Source: Candidatus Freyarchaeota archaeon (GTDB lineage: Archaea; Asgardarchaeota; Jordiarchaeia; Jordiarchaeales; Jordiarchaeaceae). Taken from it: a stretch of 64,000 nt of DNA. Under the pieces are notes generated by a model that saw only the letters and a program-made list of their open reading frames with translations, made no database searches and had not been told where the DNA came from. The stretch lies in the NCBI GenBank assembly GCA_030587365.1, contig JAUQZE010000011.1:36885-100884 (forward strand), written 5' to 3'. This document shows positions 35,804-44,535 of this stretch, piece after piece; the first letter of the stretch is position 1, and every line of letters begins with the position of its first letter. The position numbers and the translations under genes are program-made.

Positions 35804-37435
35804 TTAGTTACAATTTAATCCGCATTTGGAACATTTAATACTGCAAGGTGCTGTCACTCTTCCCTCATAGGCTTTGTCTCTTTCGGCTAGAAGAAACTCC
35901 CTATTAACTCCGACATTTACTATATCCCAAGGATATACTGCCTCGAGATCCCTTTCAGTGCCCACAACCTCCCGGATAGAGATTTTGGTTTCCTTTAGAG
36001 CGCGTCTCCAAGCTCCTAAGCCTCCTCCATATAACGAGGATAACTCAATAGCCTTCCCAACACTATTGTTCCCCAAGGAAAGAAGAGCTTCTATCGCACC
36101 CCATCTAGGATCTAAACCTTCTATACTAATTCTCGGATTTCTTCCCAATTTTGAGGAAATAAACTTTAACCCCCTTCTAAAGTACTCTATGGGCGGCTGT
36201 GGTTCCCACATGAAAGGTGTATGAGGCTTGGGAACAAAAGGATTGATACTTAACCTAACACCTTGGGACGGGAAACCCAGAGAGCCGATGCGACTGGCCA
36301 GATTAACAATACCCTCTAAATCAGCCTGCTCCTCTGTTGGTAAACCCAAAATAAAATACATCTTAAGGTTTTGGAGTCTCTCGCGGATCATCTCTGCCGC
36401 AAAAAAGACCTCATCATCGCTAAAACCTTTATTTTGGGTCTCTCTTAATCTCTCTGTTCCGGCCTCTGGTGCCAACGTTGCGGTTCTCTGGCCCCCCTTG
36501 GCTAGAGCGTCCAACAACTCCTCGGAAACATTATCCACACGAAGACTAGAGACTGAAAGCTCCAAACCAGAATTAACAATACTCCAGCAGAGATCAACCA
36601 AATCCTTATACCCGGAAAGAGAAGGAGCGATAAGAGTAACCTTTCCAACACCGGAACGCTCAACCCCCTCCTCAATAGTTGACAATGCTGTTTTCATACT
36701 GAGACCTCGCATAGGTCTCCCTGTGTAGCCTATCAGACAAAACCTACATCCCCACTCGCAACCCCTAGAAATCTCTAAAAGAAGAGTTTTTCCAAAAACT
36801 GGCATCAAAGGACTATCATCCTCTATCTGGGGAACCACTTGGGTTACGGGTCGGTAAGCCTCCTCGAGACTTTTGCACCAGCTCCTTTTCACAGGCTCCT
36901 TAGAAAATCTGGGAACATAGATGCCCGGCAGCTCAGAGAGCGTTTCAAGGTTTTGCCGAGAGAGATTCCCCTCAAGGTACGTATCAAGCAAATCGTCAAG
37001 TACTGGTTCGGCGTCCCCCAAAAGAAAAAGGTCAACATATTCAGAAAGTGGTTTGGGGTTTTCCAGGGCGCAAGGACCGCCAGCAATTATAAGTGGATGA
37101 TTAGAACCACGATCACTAGAACGGAGAGGTATACCCGCATTTGAGATCATTCTCAAAACATTTGTATAATCCGTCTCAAATTGAAGAGAAAAACCTATAA
37201 TATCAAAATTCCCTAGAGGTTGCCTTGACTCAACGGAAAAGGACGGGGCGTCCCGAGAATTAAATACTCTTTCGCAAGCCACATCCGGACGAGCATTAAG
37301 CATAGCGTAAAGTGTGTGAAATCCTAAACAGGACATACCAACCTGATACCCACTAGGATAGGCTAAAGCAAACTTGATGTCTACTTTCCTGAAATCCTTT
37401 CTAACAACATTAATTTCTGATATACTGTCTTTCAA
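35804..37435 (-). CDS. radical SAM enzyme with B12-binding-like N-terminus (TIGR03960-type)
   Basis: A 543-residue protein. The N-terminal part (about 1-190) has the flavodoxin-like layout with GFSLQFETDYTNVLRMIS and GGPCALENPKP seen in B12-binding radical SAM proteins. The cluster motif is RGCEWGCRFCLIGYTGR (about 224-240, CxxxCxxC) followed by SAM strands GKVTLIAPSLSGYKD and LAPEAGTERLRE. The C-terminus ends with CSIKCSKCGLNC, an extra cluster or zinc site. The reaction is unknown; the family includes methyl- or thio-transferases. Confidence 0.85.
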   Translation of the reverse strand: MKDSISEINVVRKDFRKVDIKFALAYPSGYQVGMSCLGFHTLYAMLNARPDVACERVFNSRDAPSFSVESRQPLGNFDIIGFSLQFETDYTNVLRMISNAGIPLRSSDRGSNHPLIIAGGPCALENPKPLSEYVDLFLLGDAEPVLDDLLDTYLEGNLSRQNLETLSELPGIYVPRFSKEPVKRSWCKSLEEAYRPVTQVVPQIEDDSPLMPVFGKTLLLEISRGCEWGCRFCLIGYTGRPMRGLSMKTALSTIEEGVERSGVGKVTLIAPSLSGYKDLVDLCWSIVNSGLELSVSSLRVDNVSEELLDALAKGGQRTATLAPEAGTERLRETQNKGFSDDEVFFAAEMIRERLQNLKMYFILGLPTEEQADLEGIVNLASRIGSLGFPSQGVRLSINPFVPKPHTPFMWEPQPPIEYFRRGLKFISSKLGRNPRISIEGLDPRWGAIEALLSLGNNSVGKAIELSSLYGGGLGAWRRALKETKISIREVVGTERDLEAVYPWDIVNVGVNREFLLAERDKAYEGRVTAPCSIKCSKCGLNCN

Positions 37436-37744
37436 TTGGACACCTAGCCCTCTTTAGACAATTAAAAAACTTGAAAATATTAAGCATTAAGAAGAGGCAA
37501 ACCCCGAAATCAAACCAATTTTTATTTCATCCACTTTTTCATTAAATACAGAAATTAGCACCGACTTTTGAAACTTTCGTATCAAAACCGAGTTAAAAAA
37601 TATTTTATCTAAAAGCTCACGTCTTCACAATTTTAAAACAGTGAGATATTGGTTAGCAAAATTTCTTGGAATGGTACTTTAATTCTATCTAAGATTCATT
37701 AATTTTCCGGTTTTCATCCTTTTCAATTTTGGGACTTTTTAAGT
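37436..37744. other. intergenic region without a recognisable gene
   Basis: About 310 bases between two minus-strand genes, AT-rich. No tRNA, hairpin or ribosome-site-bearing frame was seen. It presumably holds the promoter of the radical SAM gene at its right-hand side of the boundary and the end of the nucleotidyltransferase operon. Confidence 0.35.
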
Positions 37745-39037
37745 TCATTCTTCTGACGCTTTATCTGAATTAATTCTTTTAACTAGTAACTTTTGCTTTT
37801 CTACGACCAGCGAGTTTTCTGGCACATCTTCCCATAGGTTTATGTTGGGTCCTATTAGGCTGTTGGGTCCTATTTTGACTCCAGGCATTATTGTGGTTCC
37901 TATTCCTGTTTTTACATTGTCTCCTATCATTGCTCCCAGTTTTCTTCTCCCGGTGTCCACTTTTTCACCCTTTACTGGTGTTACGATACATTTTTCGTCC
38001 AGCCTCAGGTTTGCTGTGATGGTTCCTGCACCCAAGTTCACGTTTTCCCCGATTATACTATCTCCCACATATGATAGGTGCGCCACTTTTGTTTCGTCTA
38101 AGATAATGGTATTTTTGATTTCACAAGCATTGCCCACATGGCATTTGTTCCCTATAGTGGTACATTCCCTGATATAGCTGTTTGGTCCGATGTCACACTC
38201 CTCTCCAATATGAACCGGTCCTCTTAAGTAGGTTCCCGACCTAATAATGGTGTTTTTACCAACATATACAGGCGGAATTATCGTTACCCCCTGTTCTCTT
38301 TCTCCCTCTATTTTAGGTTCTGCATCTTTGATAAGAGTTTGATTTGCGTCTAGCAGATCCCAAGGGTGCCCTACATCAAACCAGTAGCTTGTTATTTTGT
38401 ATGTTCGTATAGTTTTTCCTTGGTTGATTAGTATTTGAATAGAGTCTGTTAGCTCATATTCGCCTCTCTGTGATTTTTCCGTTTGTCTTATTGCTTCAAA
38501 AATTTGTGGAGTGAAAAGATATATGCCTGCGTTTACAGAATCAGATGGTGATGTTTGGACTGGTTTCTCGACGATTTTTGTTACCTTGTCTTTTTCTGTT
38601 TGGATGATTCCATACTTGGAGGGGTCTGGAACCTGTGTTACTGCGAGAATAGCATCGGGTTTCTCTCCTTCGAATTTGCTTTTTAATCCTTGATATGTGG
38701 TTTCCTTAGTTATTACGTCACCATTAATTAACAGGAAAGGTTCATTATCAACGAATTTTTCAGCTAAGCCCGCTGCGTGGGCTGTACCCAAAACTTTGGG
38801 TTGCTCCACATAGAATATTTTAATTCCTAATTTTTCACCTTCTCCCAGAGTTCTTATTACTTTTTCTTTGAGGTATCCCACTACTATAAGAACCTCTCGG
38901 ATGCCAGTTTTTTTTAACGCACTTAGCGTGTGTTCTAGAAGCGGCTTTCCCGCAAGTGGGAATATTTGTTTGGGACGTGTAAGTGTGAGCGGTCTCAGTC
39001 TTGTCCCTTCACCGGCAGCTAGTATGACTGCTTTCAA
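37745..39037 (-). CDS. bifunctional sugar-1-phosphate nucleotidylyltransferase/acetyltransferase (GlmU-like)
   Basis: A 430-residue protein with an N-terminal nucleotidyltransferase (LAAGEGTRLRPLTLTRPKQ, about 6-24; LLINGDVI, VTQVPDPSKYGII) and a C-terminal left-handed beta-helix of hexapeptide repeats (from about 255: GKNTIIRSGTYLRGPVHIGEE). It converts sugar 1-phosphate and UTP or dTTP to the nucleotide sugar, with possible N-acetyltransfer, for surface polysaccharide or N-glycans. Immediately downstream is an unrelated promoter region; upstream is a nucleotidyltransferase gene. Confidence 0.9.
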   Translation of the reverse strand: MKAVILAAGEGTRLRPLTLTRPKQIFPLAGKPLLEHTLSALKKTGIREVLIVVGYLKEKVIRTLGEGEKLGIKIFYVEQPKVLGTAHAAGLAEKFVDNEPFLLINGDVITKETTYQGLKSKFEGEKPDAILAVTQVPDPSKYGIIQTEKDKVTKIVEKPVQTSPSDSVNAGIYLFTPQIFEAIRQTEKSQRGEYELTDSIQILINQGKTIRTYKITSYWFDVGHPWDLLDANQTLIKDAEPKIEGEREQGVTIIPPVYVGKNTIIRSGTYLRGPVHIGEECDIGPNSYIRECTTIGNKCHVGNACEIKNTIILDETKVAHLSYVGDSIIGENVNLGAGTITANLRLDEKCIVTPVKGEKVDTGRRKLGAMIGDNVKTGIGTTIMPGVKIGPNSLIGPNINLWEDVPENSLVVEKQKLLVKRINSDKASEE

Positions 39038-39086
39038 CTAGAACCCCCTAAACTATCTTTACTTCAGCTAACATTATTCCCGTACT

Positions 39087-39716
39087 TTAAGGGATGAATT
39101 TTTTTAAAGGGTCATTTTGAACTATCTCTTCCAATTCTCTTATTCTTAACCCTTTCAACTCATCACCAAATATTTCACACTTTTCTTTAACATTAATATC
39201 CTCTAACGGACGTATTACAATTTCCGCCTCGTCACCTCGTGGTGTTTTCACAAAAATGTGCAGATATATTTTTCTATCAGTGCCTACGGTTTTTAGGGTT
39301 CTTTCTTGCCTGATTAACCTGTATTTACTTTGATTTATTGTTTCTATCACAGCTGTTTCATCATCACTGTAAACTCTCATATCGATGTCGCTCCCTCTAT
39401 GCGCTGTTCCCCTCCACACCGAGCCCACTAGGACAGGGCTAAATCTTTTGAGAACCTTCATGATTTCTAGGGCTTCTTTTCGCATATTCTTAAGGCGGTC
39501 CCTTTTTTGTTGTCCCTCTAGTAAATCGGATAGCTGGTCTAATTCTTCGGCGATTTCTCTGTTGATAGGTAGAACCTTTACACCTAGAGCTTTTGCCGCC
39601 TCACGTTTGGCGGTGTAGTACTCACCTGCAAACCCGTAATAAAGAAGACGGGCAGCTTCCTTTGCTACCTGAGTTTTCTTATTCAGATTCATCACCAAAA
39701 ACCTAATTTCTGACAC
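39087..39716 (-). CDS. nucleotidyltransferase-fold protein
   Basis: A 209-residue protein (or 201 from an internal ATG, MNLNKK). The Pol-beta superfamily motif is LVGSVWRGTAHRGSDIDMRV (about 96-115), with the two catalytic Asp in DID. The N-terminal 80 residues are helical. It resembles stand-alone archaeal nucleotidyltransferases; substrate unknown. Confidence 0.75.
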   Translation of the reverse strand: MSEIRFLVMNLNKKTQVAKEAARLLYYGFAGEYYTAKREAAKALGVKVLPINREIAEELDQLSDLLEGQQKRDRLKNMRKEALEIMKVLKRFSPVLVGSVWRGTAHRGSDIDMRVYSDDETAVIETINQSKYRLIRQERTLKTVGTDRKIYLHIFVKTPRGDEAEIVIRPLEDINVKEKCEIFGDELKGLRIRELEEIVQNDPLKKFIP

Positions 39717-39855
39717 TCAATCCCTGTTTATAAAAGCGTTTAAGATTATTTGTGTCTCATCAAAAATCGGTATATCTACTTTTTAGTAAATTTGAATCTA
39801 TGTATACTATCTACTTTTTGAAAATTTAAAAAAAAAGGAAATTGCAAATTATATT

Positions 39856-40872
39856 TTAGATTTCTTTCGAACGTTCTCTGAGGTAAACTGACCCATTTAG
39901 AATTATAAATACACCCGCAACCACTACTACAATGATTGCGATTATCAAGATCAGTACTAAGTATAGTGACCAGAGCAAAAATATCCGATGTATTAAAGCA
40001 ATACCGTATACCAAACCTGCTATAACGATAAACAAGTGGCGAACGTTTTCTTTTTCACCAGCGGCCGTGAGTTTGAAAAGCAGTCCTATGCCAACCACTA
40101 TAAGCGCGGCGCCTTCTATTTGAGAATCTCCCATAAACAGAGACTGAGGAAGCAATGTTATAGTGGCGAATTGAGGAATACCTGTGACGGCAAGAGAATT
40201 CTTGGTCCAGTCAACAATAGCAAGCAAGAAGACAGAAACAGCTGCGGAAATAAAAACTACTTCTTTAAGATCCTCTTGAACACTTGGGAAAATCCAATTC
40301 ACAAGAATCAATGCTATCAGTAATAAGTCAGCAATTAGTAGAAAATACGGCCATAACCCCACGGATAAATTAACTGGTAACCCTAATATAGCAATTTGGG
40401 AGGTCACCTGATCATATAAGAAAACACCGTTCACTTGTATCCATGCTATAGAATATAGAAGCAAGTATGCTGATCCCAAAAGAAATCCAGAAAACATAGC
40501 AATCCTCTGCAATTCCGCCCTTTCACTTGGAAAATAGTATAGAACGCCGTATATCACTATCATTACGCCACCAGCCGCAAAGCAAATAGCTCCAATCCGA
40601 GATAGTAGCAATGGAAACAGTAACGTATTAACTAAAATGAAACCAATTATGTTCCAATTTCTAAACAGAAACCAGTACTGAACTGATTCACATGTAACGA
40701 AGTAAGCTACGCTACCAATTATAACCGCTGCGCCTAGTACCATGATGGTTATAGGCACCAGTTTTCCAGAGAATTCTTCAAACCCCGTAGATACTACAAT
40801 GCGACGTTTTGGCTTTTTTTGTGCCGGTTTAACAGTCTTCACACTTTTTGCAGTCATTCTAATACACCACAA
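39856..40872 (-). CDS. multi-spanning membrane protein, unknown
   Basis: A 338-residue protein with a basic, Lys-rich cytoplasmic N-terminus (about 1-35) and about nine hydrophobic segments (for example 38-60, 70-90, 92-112, 122-145, 170-192, 205-220, 255-268, 280-300, 305-328). There are no motifs of known transporters. The N-terminal ATG at 40872 is not preceded by a clear ribosome site. Confidence 0.6.
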   Translation of the reverse strand: MWCIRMTAKSVKTVKPAQKKPKRRIVVSTGFEEFSGKLVPITIMVLGAAVIIGSVAYFVTCESVQYWFLFRNWNIIGFILVNTLLFPLLLSRIGAICFAAGGVMIVIYGVLYYFPSERAELQRIAMFSGFLLGSAYLLLYSIAWIQVNGVFLYDQVTSQIAILGLPVNLSVGLWPYFLLIADLLLIALILVNWIFPSVQEDLKEVVFISAAVSVFLLAIVDWTKNSLAVTGIPQFATITLLPQSLFMGDSQIEGAALIVVGIGLLFKLTAAGEKENVRHLFIVIAGLVYGIALIHRIFLLWSLYLVLILIIAIIVVVVAGVFIILNGSVYLRERSKEI

Positions 40873-41193
40873 TCCCTTTTATTCCTTATTATAAGGTCTT
40901 TTGTAATTAAATATTTTTTTATTATAAAAATGGTACCTAATAAACTTTCCACTCCAAAAATTGTTTACTTTTAAAATTATATTTAATAATTAGAAATTAT
41001 GAGATTAAACTATTTATAGTATTTCCCTTAATGTGCACAAACTTGTGGTTGTGAGCTGGCAGATTTTTTGGAACACCTAAAAAGGTATGTGTATAACCGC
41101 ATAAATTGACAGCAGAAAGACAAAAAACCTGAGAATTTGCGGCGGAAAAAGGCTAATGTAAGGGTTCAAATTAAATTAAGAAGCAAAATGAGG

Positions 41194-41228
41194 ATTATTA
41201 GGAAGGCAACCCCGCCAAACCTAATAAT
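41194..41228 (-). ncRNA. candidate structured RNA element
   Basis: ATTATTAGG (41194-41202) pairs perfectly with CCTAATAAT (41220-41228), enclosing GGC (41205-41207) and GCC (41214-41216) that form a second stem. The same structure is read on both strands. The region from 40873 to 41247 holds no protein gene, so this may be a terminator-like stem or part of an RNA gene. There is no match to a known family. Confidence 0.35.
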
Positions 41229-41247
41229 TAATCATTTTAACTAAATT

Positions 41248-41346
41248 TTATTGGGCATTGTAATTATTTGCTTTTATGAGTTTTTTTAAATTTTTGAGGA
41301 GCTGTTTAGCTTTTGAGGATCCTAGTCCTCTTATGTATTCACTCAT
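41248..41346 (-). CDS. possible 32-residue helical peptide
   Basis: ATG at 41346 lies 10 bases after the stop of the HTH gene and codes a Lys- and Leu-rich amphipathic helix (SSKAKQLLKNLKKLIKANN). It may be an operon mate of the regulator. No strong ribosome site is present, so this is tentative. Confidence 0.3.
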   Translation of the reverse strand: MSEYIRGLGSSKAKQLLKNLKKLIKANNYNAQ

Positions 41347-41356
41347 GATTTGCATT

Positions 41357-41635
41357 TTAAGTAAGCCTGTATTTGTTTTGTCTTAAATCTAGAAGATTCG
41401 GGACCTTTTCTATAACATTGTTTTCTAGCAAAGTTTTTAGAGCATATCGTACTGTTCTGGGTGCGAAGTTTGTTTTTTGGAAGATGTCTTTGGGAGTAAG
41501 TGCGCCTTCTTCTCTCAAAATTTTCACAACTACTAGTGCTGATTGGGGTAAGTGGCAAATTTTAGCTTCATTCTCCACAAGTTTAGTTTCCTCAACCTTT
41601 TCCACAACATATTCGGCTACTGTTGTCATAGCCAT
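41357..41635 (-). CDS. winged-helix transcription regulator (MarR/ArsR-like)
   Basis: A 92-residue protein with a winged helix-turn-helix: helix about 34-45, LTPKDIFQKTNFAPRTVRYALKTLLENN (about 45-72) and a short wing (VIEKVPNLLDLRQNKYRL). The start has AAAGGAGGAA upstream (AGGAGG 6 bases before the ATG). It is divergent from the TauE/SafE transporter 390 bases away, so it may control that gene; inferred from position. Confidence 0.75.
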   Translation of the reverse strand: MAMTTVAEYVVEKVEETKLVENEAKICHLPQSALVVVKILREEGALTPKDIFQKTNFAPRTVRYALKTLLENNVIEKVPNLLDLRQNKYRLT

Positions 41636-41659
41636 TTTTCCTCCTTTTCTTTATTTTTA

Positions 41660-42025
41660 GTATAAATTCTTATTTAGTCTTATTAAAAGATTTTACATAA
41701 AAAGGATATGTCTTTATGTACCCTTTATGTTCACATAAAAAACATAAAAATAGGAAGAATAAAAAGCACAACATAAAATTTTTATAACAAAAAGAAAAAT
41801 CTAAACAATTTTATGTTTAAAAAGCAACTTTTTAAAATACTCGGCCGTGATTAAACTCTACAATAAACGTTGAAATTATAGTATTTTGTTGTAAATATAT
41901 GAAAGAAGCTTGGAATGTTATAATTGAGTTTGTGGAAAACAATATATGGTAAGAATGAAGATAAACGGAAAGTGGTTATAACTGATGTACAAAATAACTA
42001 TAAATAATAAGGAGAAAGATGAAAG
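41660..42025. other. AT-rich intergenic region between regulator and transporter
   Basis: About 370 bases of nearly A/T-only sequence. It probably contains the divergent promoters; TTTATG repeats and an AACATAAAA-rich stretch are visible but I could not define an operator. Nothing else is recognisable. Confidence 0.35.
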
Positions 42026-42966
42026 ATGTTTGAATCATCAATAATCGTTATTGTTGCTTTGATACTGGTGGCATTCACTGCTGAGTTAGTGGATTCGTCT
42101 CTTGGAAACAAACTTTGAAGTTTGCCAAATTGATGTACGGTACACTACTCAGTCCTATTCTAATAGCAGTCGGTTTCAGTCCTCTCGCTGTAGTTCCAGC
42201 AATTCTGATATCACAGGCTACAGGTGGAGCTATGGGAACGATTTTCCATCACAAACGCAAAAATGCAGATTTCCATTTCAACTCAAAACACACCAAAATA
42301 GCTTTGTCTGTAATTCTTTCGGGTCTCTTAGCTACAACTATAGGAGTCTATGCTGCTACAAGTATTCCAAGTTGGCTTCTGAAAAGTTACATCGGAGTTC
42401 TTGTAATCTTTATGGGTGTGCTTTGCATATTTCCATTATATTACAGTTTCAAGTGGTGGAAAATGGGATTGATTGGCTTTGTTTCATCTTTCAACAAGTC
42501 TTTTAGTGGTGGAGGATTTGGTCCATTAACTTCTACAGGTAAGATTTTGGCTGGAGTTGAAGCAAAAGTCTCAGTAGCAACTACAACTTATGCAGAAGTC
42601 CCAATCTGTATAATTGGGTGGATTCTTTGGTATCTAGCAGAAGGTTCAACTATTGTTTTGTGGTTTCCATTGGTCTTAATTATCGGAGCAGCGATTGGTG
42701 GAGCAGTTGGTCCATACATTACGAGTAAAATAAATACGAAGTGGCTTAAAATCATAGTCGGTGTACTAGCGATTATATCTGGTCTTTACGTCTGTTGGCA
42801 GGTAGTGTCGGGATTTAACCAAACTTTCTCTGATATGCTACTATCATTTGTCTCGAAGAACTTTTGGGGCTGGACATTCTATGCAACTAGCTGGTTTGAT
42901 TTATTCTCTCAGAGTCTAACGAAAACCATAGAAGATTGGCTAAAGTCATTAATCCCTTGGCTATAG
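42026..42966 (+). CDS. TauE/SafE family anion exporter, gene interrupted by a short intron
   Basis: Spliced product about 305 residues: join(42026..42107, 42131..42966). Exon 1 codes MFESSIIVIVALILVAFTAE and then LVDSSLG; exon 2 continues (M)MYGTLLSPILIAVGFSP. The junction restores the family's DSSLGxGYGT motif. About eight membrane segments follow. TauE/SafE proteins move sulfite or organosulfonates out of the cell. Unspliced reading hits TGA three codons into the intron. ATG 42026 follows AAGGAGAAAGATGAAAG. Exons add up to 918 nt, a whole number of codons. Confidence 0.88.
42108..42130 (+). other. predicted 23-nt BHB intron in the TauE/SafE gene
   Basis: Fold: exon helix UC/GA (2 bp), central helix UUGG/CCAA (four Watson-Crick pairs), 5' bulge AAA, intron stem CAAACU/AGUUUG with loop UUGA, 3' bulge AUU. 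Cutting after the second base of each bulge removes 23 nt and joins GGA A with UG AUG, giving Gly-Met-Met-Tyr. The exons on each side code the family's first conserved motif. No part of the sequence is a repeat of the exons. Confidence 0.78.
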
Positions 42967-42977
42967 GAGGATAAAAA

Positions 42978-43193
42978 ATGAACTCAAAAGGACTCAAAAT
43001 ACTGCTGATTGGTATGTTGATCGTCAGTATTCTATACTTCTGGTATTGCTATAACACAGCGAATACAATTAACACACTTCAAACTCTGAAATCATTTACT
43101 AAAGCAGACCCTCTGTGGTGGGCTAAGAGTACGATAAACAGTATAGTAGATACCATATTAGATAATTTAAAAAAGATATTCGGAATAGTATAA
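42978..43193 (+). CDS. small single-span membrane protein
   Basis: A 71-residue protein with one hydrophobic segment (about 8-24) and a soluble, helical C-terminus. It starts 12 bases after the TauE/SafE stop with GGAGGA before the ATG, so it is probably cotranscribed with it and may be an accessory peptide. No known family recognised. Confidence 0.65.
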   Translation: MNSKGLKILLIGMLIVSILYFWYCYNTANTINTLQTLKSFTKADPLWWAKSTINSIVDTILDNLKKIFGIV

Positions 43194-43401
43194 CCTATCC
43201 ATTTTATTTCTATGTACCTGAAAAGCTCCTAATCCTCTGCTTTATGAATTATAATTAAAAGGGGAGGTCTTCAGGTCAGAATTTTAAATGATATATCAAA
43301 CTTGATAAAATTTAAGTTCAGAAATGTTTATGTATACGATAAGTTTTAAAGGGAAAGGATAAAACTGCTTATTATACCATGAATATTTTGAGAGTGATTT
43401 C

Positions 43402-44070
43402 TTGAGTCGAAAAACCGATAAAACGCGTGCGCGGGACATGTGGCGCGATAAACAGTGGTACACCATAATTGCCCCACCGTATTTTGGCAATATTGAGGCA
43501 GGTGAAACTTTAACAGACGATCCTCAGAAATTGATTGGCAGAGTTGTAGAAACCACGCTCTACGATGTCACTGGAGACTTTTCTCTGATACATGTTAAGA
43601 TGTTCTTCAAGATAATTGATGTTAAGGGAGACAAAGCCTACACAGAGTTTAAAGGCCATGACCTTACTAGGGATTACCTGAGAAGCTTAGTGCGCAGAGG
43701 AAGTAGCAGAATTGACGGAATTTTTGATGTGGGAACCAAAGACGGCAGGATTCTACGAATTTCTGCAGTAGCTTTTACCAACAATCGTGCTAAAACCAGT
43801 CAAGAAAAATTCATGCGCAAAATAATGCGTGATACTATTCTAGATAAGGCTAGGAAACTTAGTTACGGTGAATTTGTGCAGGAGGCTGTTTTGGGTAAAA
43901 TTGCTTCTGAGATTTATAACGAAGCAAAGAAGGTAACTCCTCTAAGAAAGTGCGAAATAAGGAAATCCAAATTATTGAGTAAGTCTAAGATGAAAGAGAA
44001 AGTAAGCAGAAGAAGCGCAGAGGAAAAGAGAGCAGCTCAAGTAACTGAAGAAGAGGAGTCGGCAGCCTAA
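43402..44070 (+). CDS. rps3ae: 30S ribosomal protein S3Ae (eS1)
   Basis: A 222-residue protein. It contains the family core KQWYTIIAPPYFGN (about 14-27), GRVVETTLYDVTGD (about 47-60), FKGHDLTRDYLRSLVRRGSSRIDG and KVTPLRKCEIRKSK. The C-terminal tail is Lys/Glu/Arg-rich. The start is TTG, preceded by a short leader. It is a small subunit protein at the mRNA exit. Confidence 0.95.
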   Translation: MSRKTDKTRARDMWRDKQWYTIIAPPYFGNIEAGETLTDDPQKLIGRVVETTLYDVTGDFSLIHVKMFFKIIDVKGDKAYTEFKGHDLTRDYLRSLVRRGSSRIDGIFDVGTKDGRILRISAVAFTNNRAKTSQEKFMRKIMRDTILDKARKLSYGEFVQEAVLGKIASEIYNEAKKVTPLRKCEIRKSKLLSKSKMKEKVSRRSAEEKRAAQVTEEEESAA

Positions 44071-44132
44071 AATCCTTATATCCCAAATTTATATATGCTT
44101 TTTTAAAATTTTGCGGAAGGTGTTTCATAGGA

Positions 44133-44267
44133 ATGTCTGAAAAGTGTATTAGGTGCGGTTCAACGGATGTAGGAACGGTATCAAAACAACCTACACCCAA
44201 AGGCGTTAAATACACCTATAAATGTTCAAAGTGCCAGCAAACTTGGTCTAAAGAGAAAAAACACTAA
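44133..44267 (+). CDS. small zinc-ribbon protein
   Basis: A 44-residue protein, not long enough for most gene finders. It has CIRCGSTDVGT near the start and CSKCQQTW near the end, a two-knuckle zinc ribbon, with a KGVKYTYKC strand between. It starts ATG with a weak site (GCGGAAGGTG upstream). It lies between S3Ae and the Pcc1 gene, so a role in translation or transcription is possible. Confidence 0.65.
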   Translation: MSEKCIRCGSTDVGTVSKQPTPKGVKYTYKCSKCQQTWSKEKKH

Positions 44268-44271
44268 CTTG

Positions 44272-44535
44272 CTATACGTCTTCTTGCCCCTTATTGAGAA
44301 GAATTAAGCTCTCAGCCAAGCATAAACTTTCCAGTATATCATCTATGGTTGAAAGTAATATTTCGGGTTTGCAAACGCATTCCACAATTATGTTGGCTTT
44401 CCTTCCCTCAGTGGACATGTCTATTAAAATTCCTTTCGGTAATGGCTTATTATCCGGTATTAGTGATTTGATCATGATTTCTGCTTGTTTCTGGTTCTGG
44501 TATTCAATGCTAATTTTTGCTTTCATTTGAAGCAC
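44272..44535 (-). CDS. KEOPS complex subunit Pcc1-like
   Basis: An 87-residue protein with the Pcc1 alpha-beta pattern: KAKISIEYQNQKQAEIMIKS, then LPKGILIDMSTEGRKANIIVEC, then a helix DDILESLCLAESL. Pcc1 dimerises and activates Kae1 in the KEOPS complex, which makes t6A37 on tRNA. The gene overlaps the start of the downstream (minus-strand) RecJ-like gene's end by 26 bases. Kae1 and Bud32 lie about 3 kb away on the same strand. Confidence 0.75.
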   Translation of the reverse strand: MLQMKAKISIEYQNQKQAEIMIKSLIPDNKPLPKGILIDMSTEGRKANIIVECVCKPEILLSTIDDILESLCLAESLILLNKGQEDV

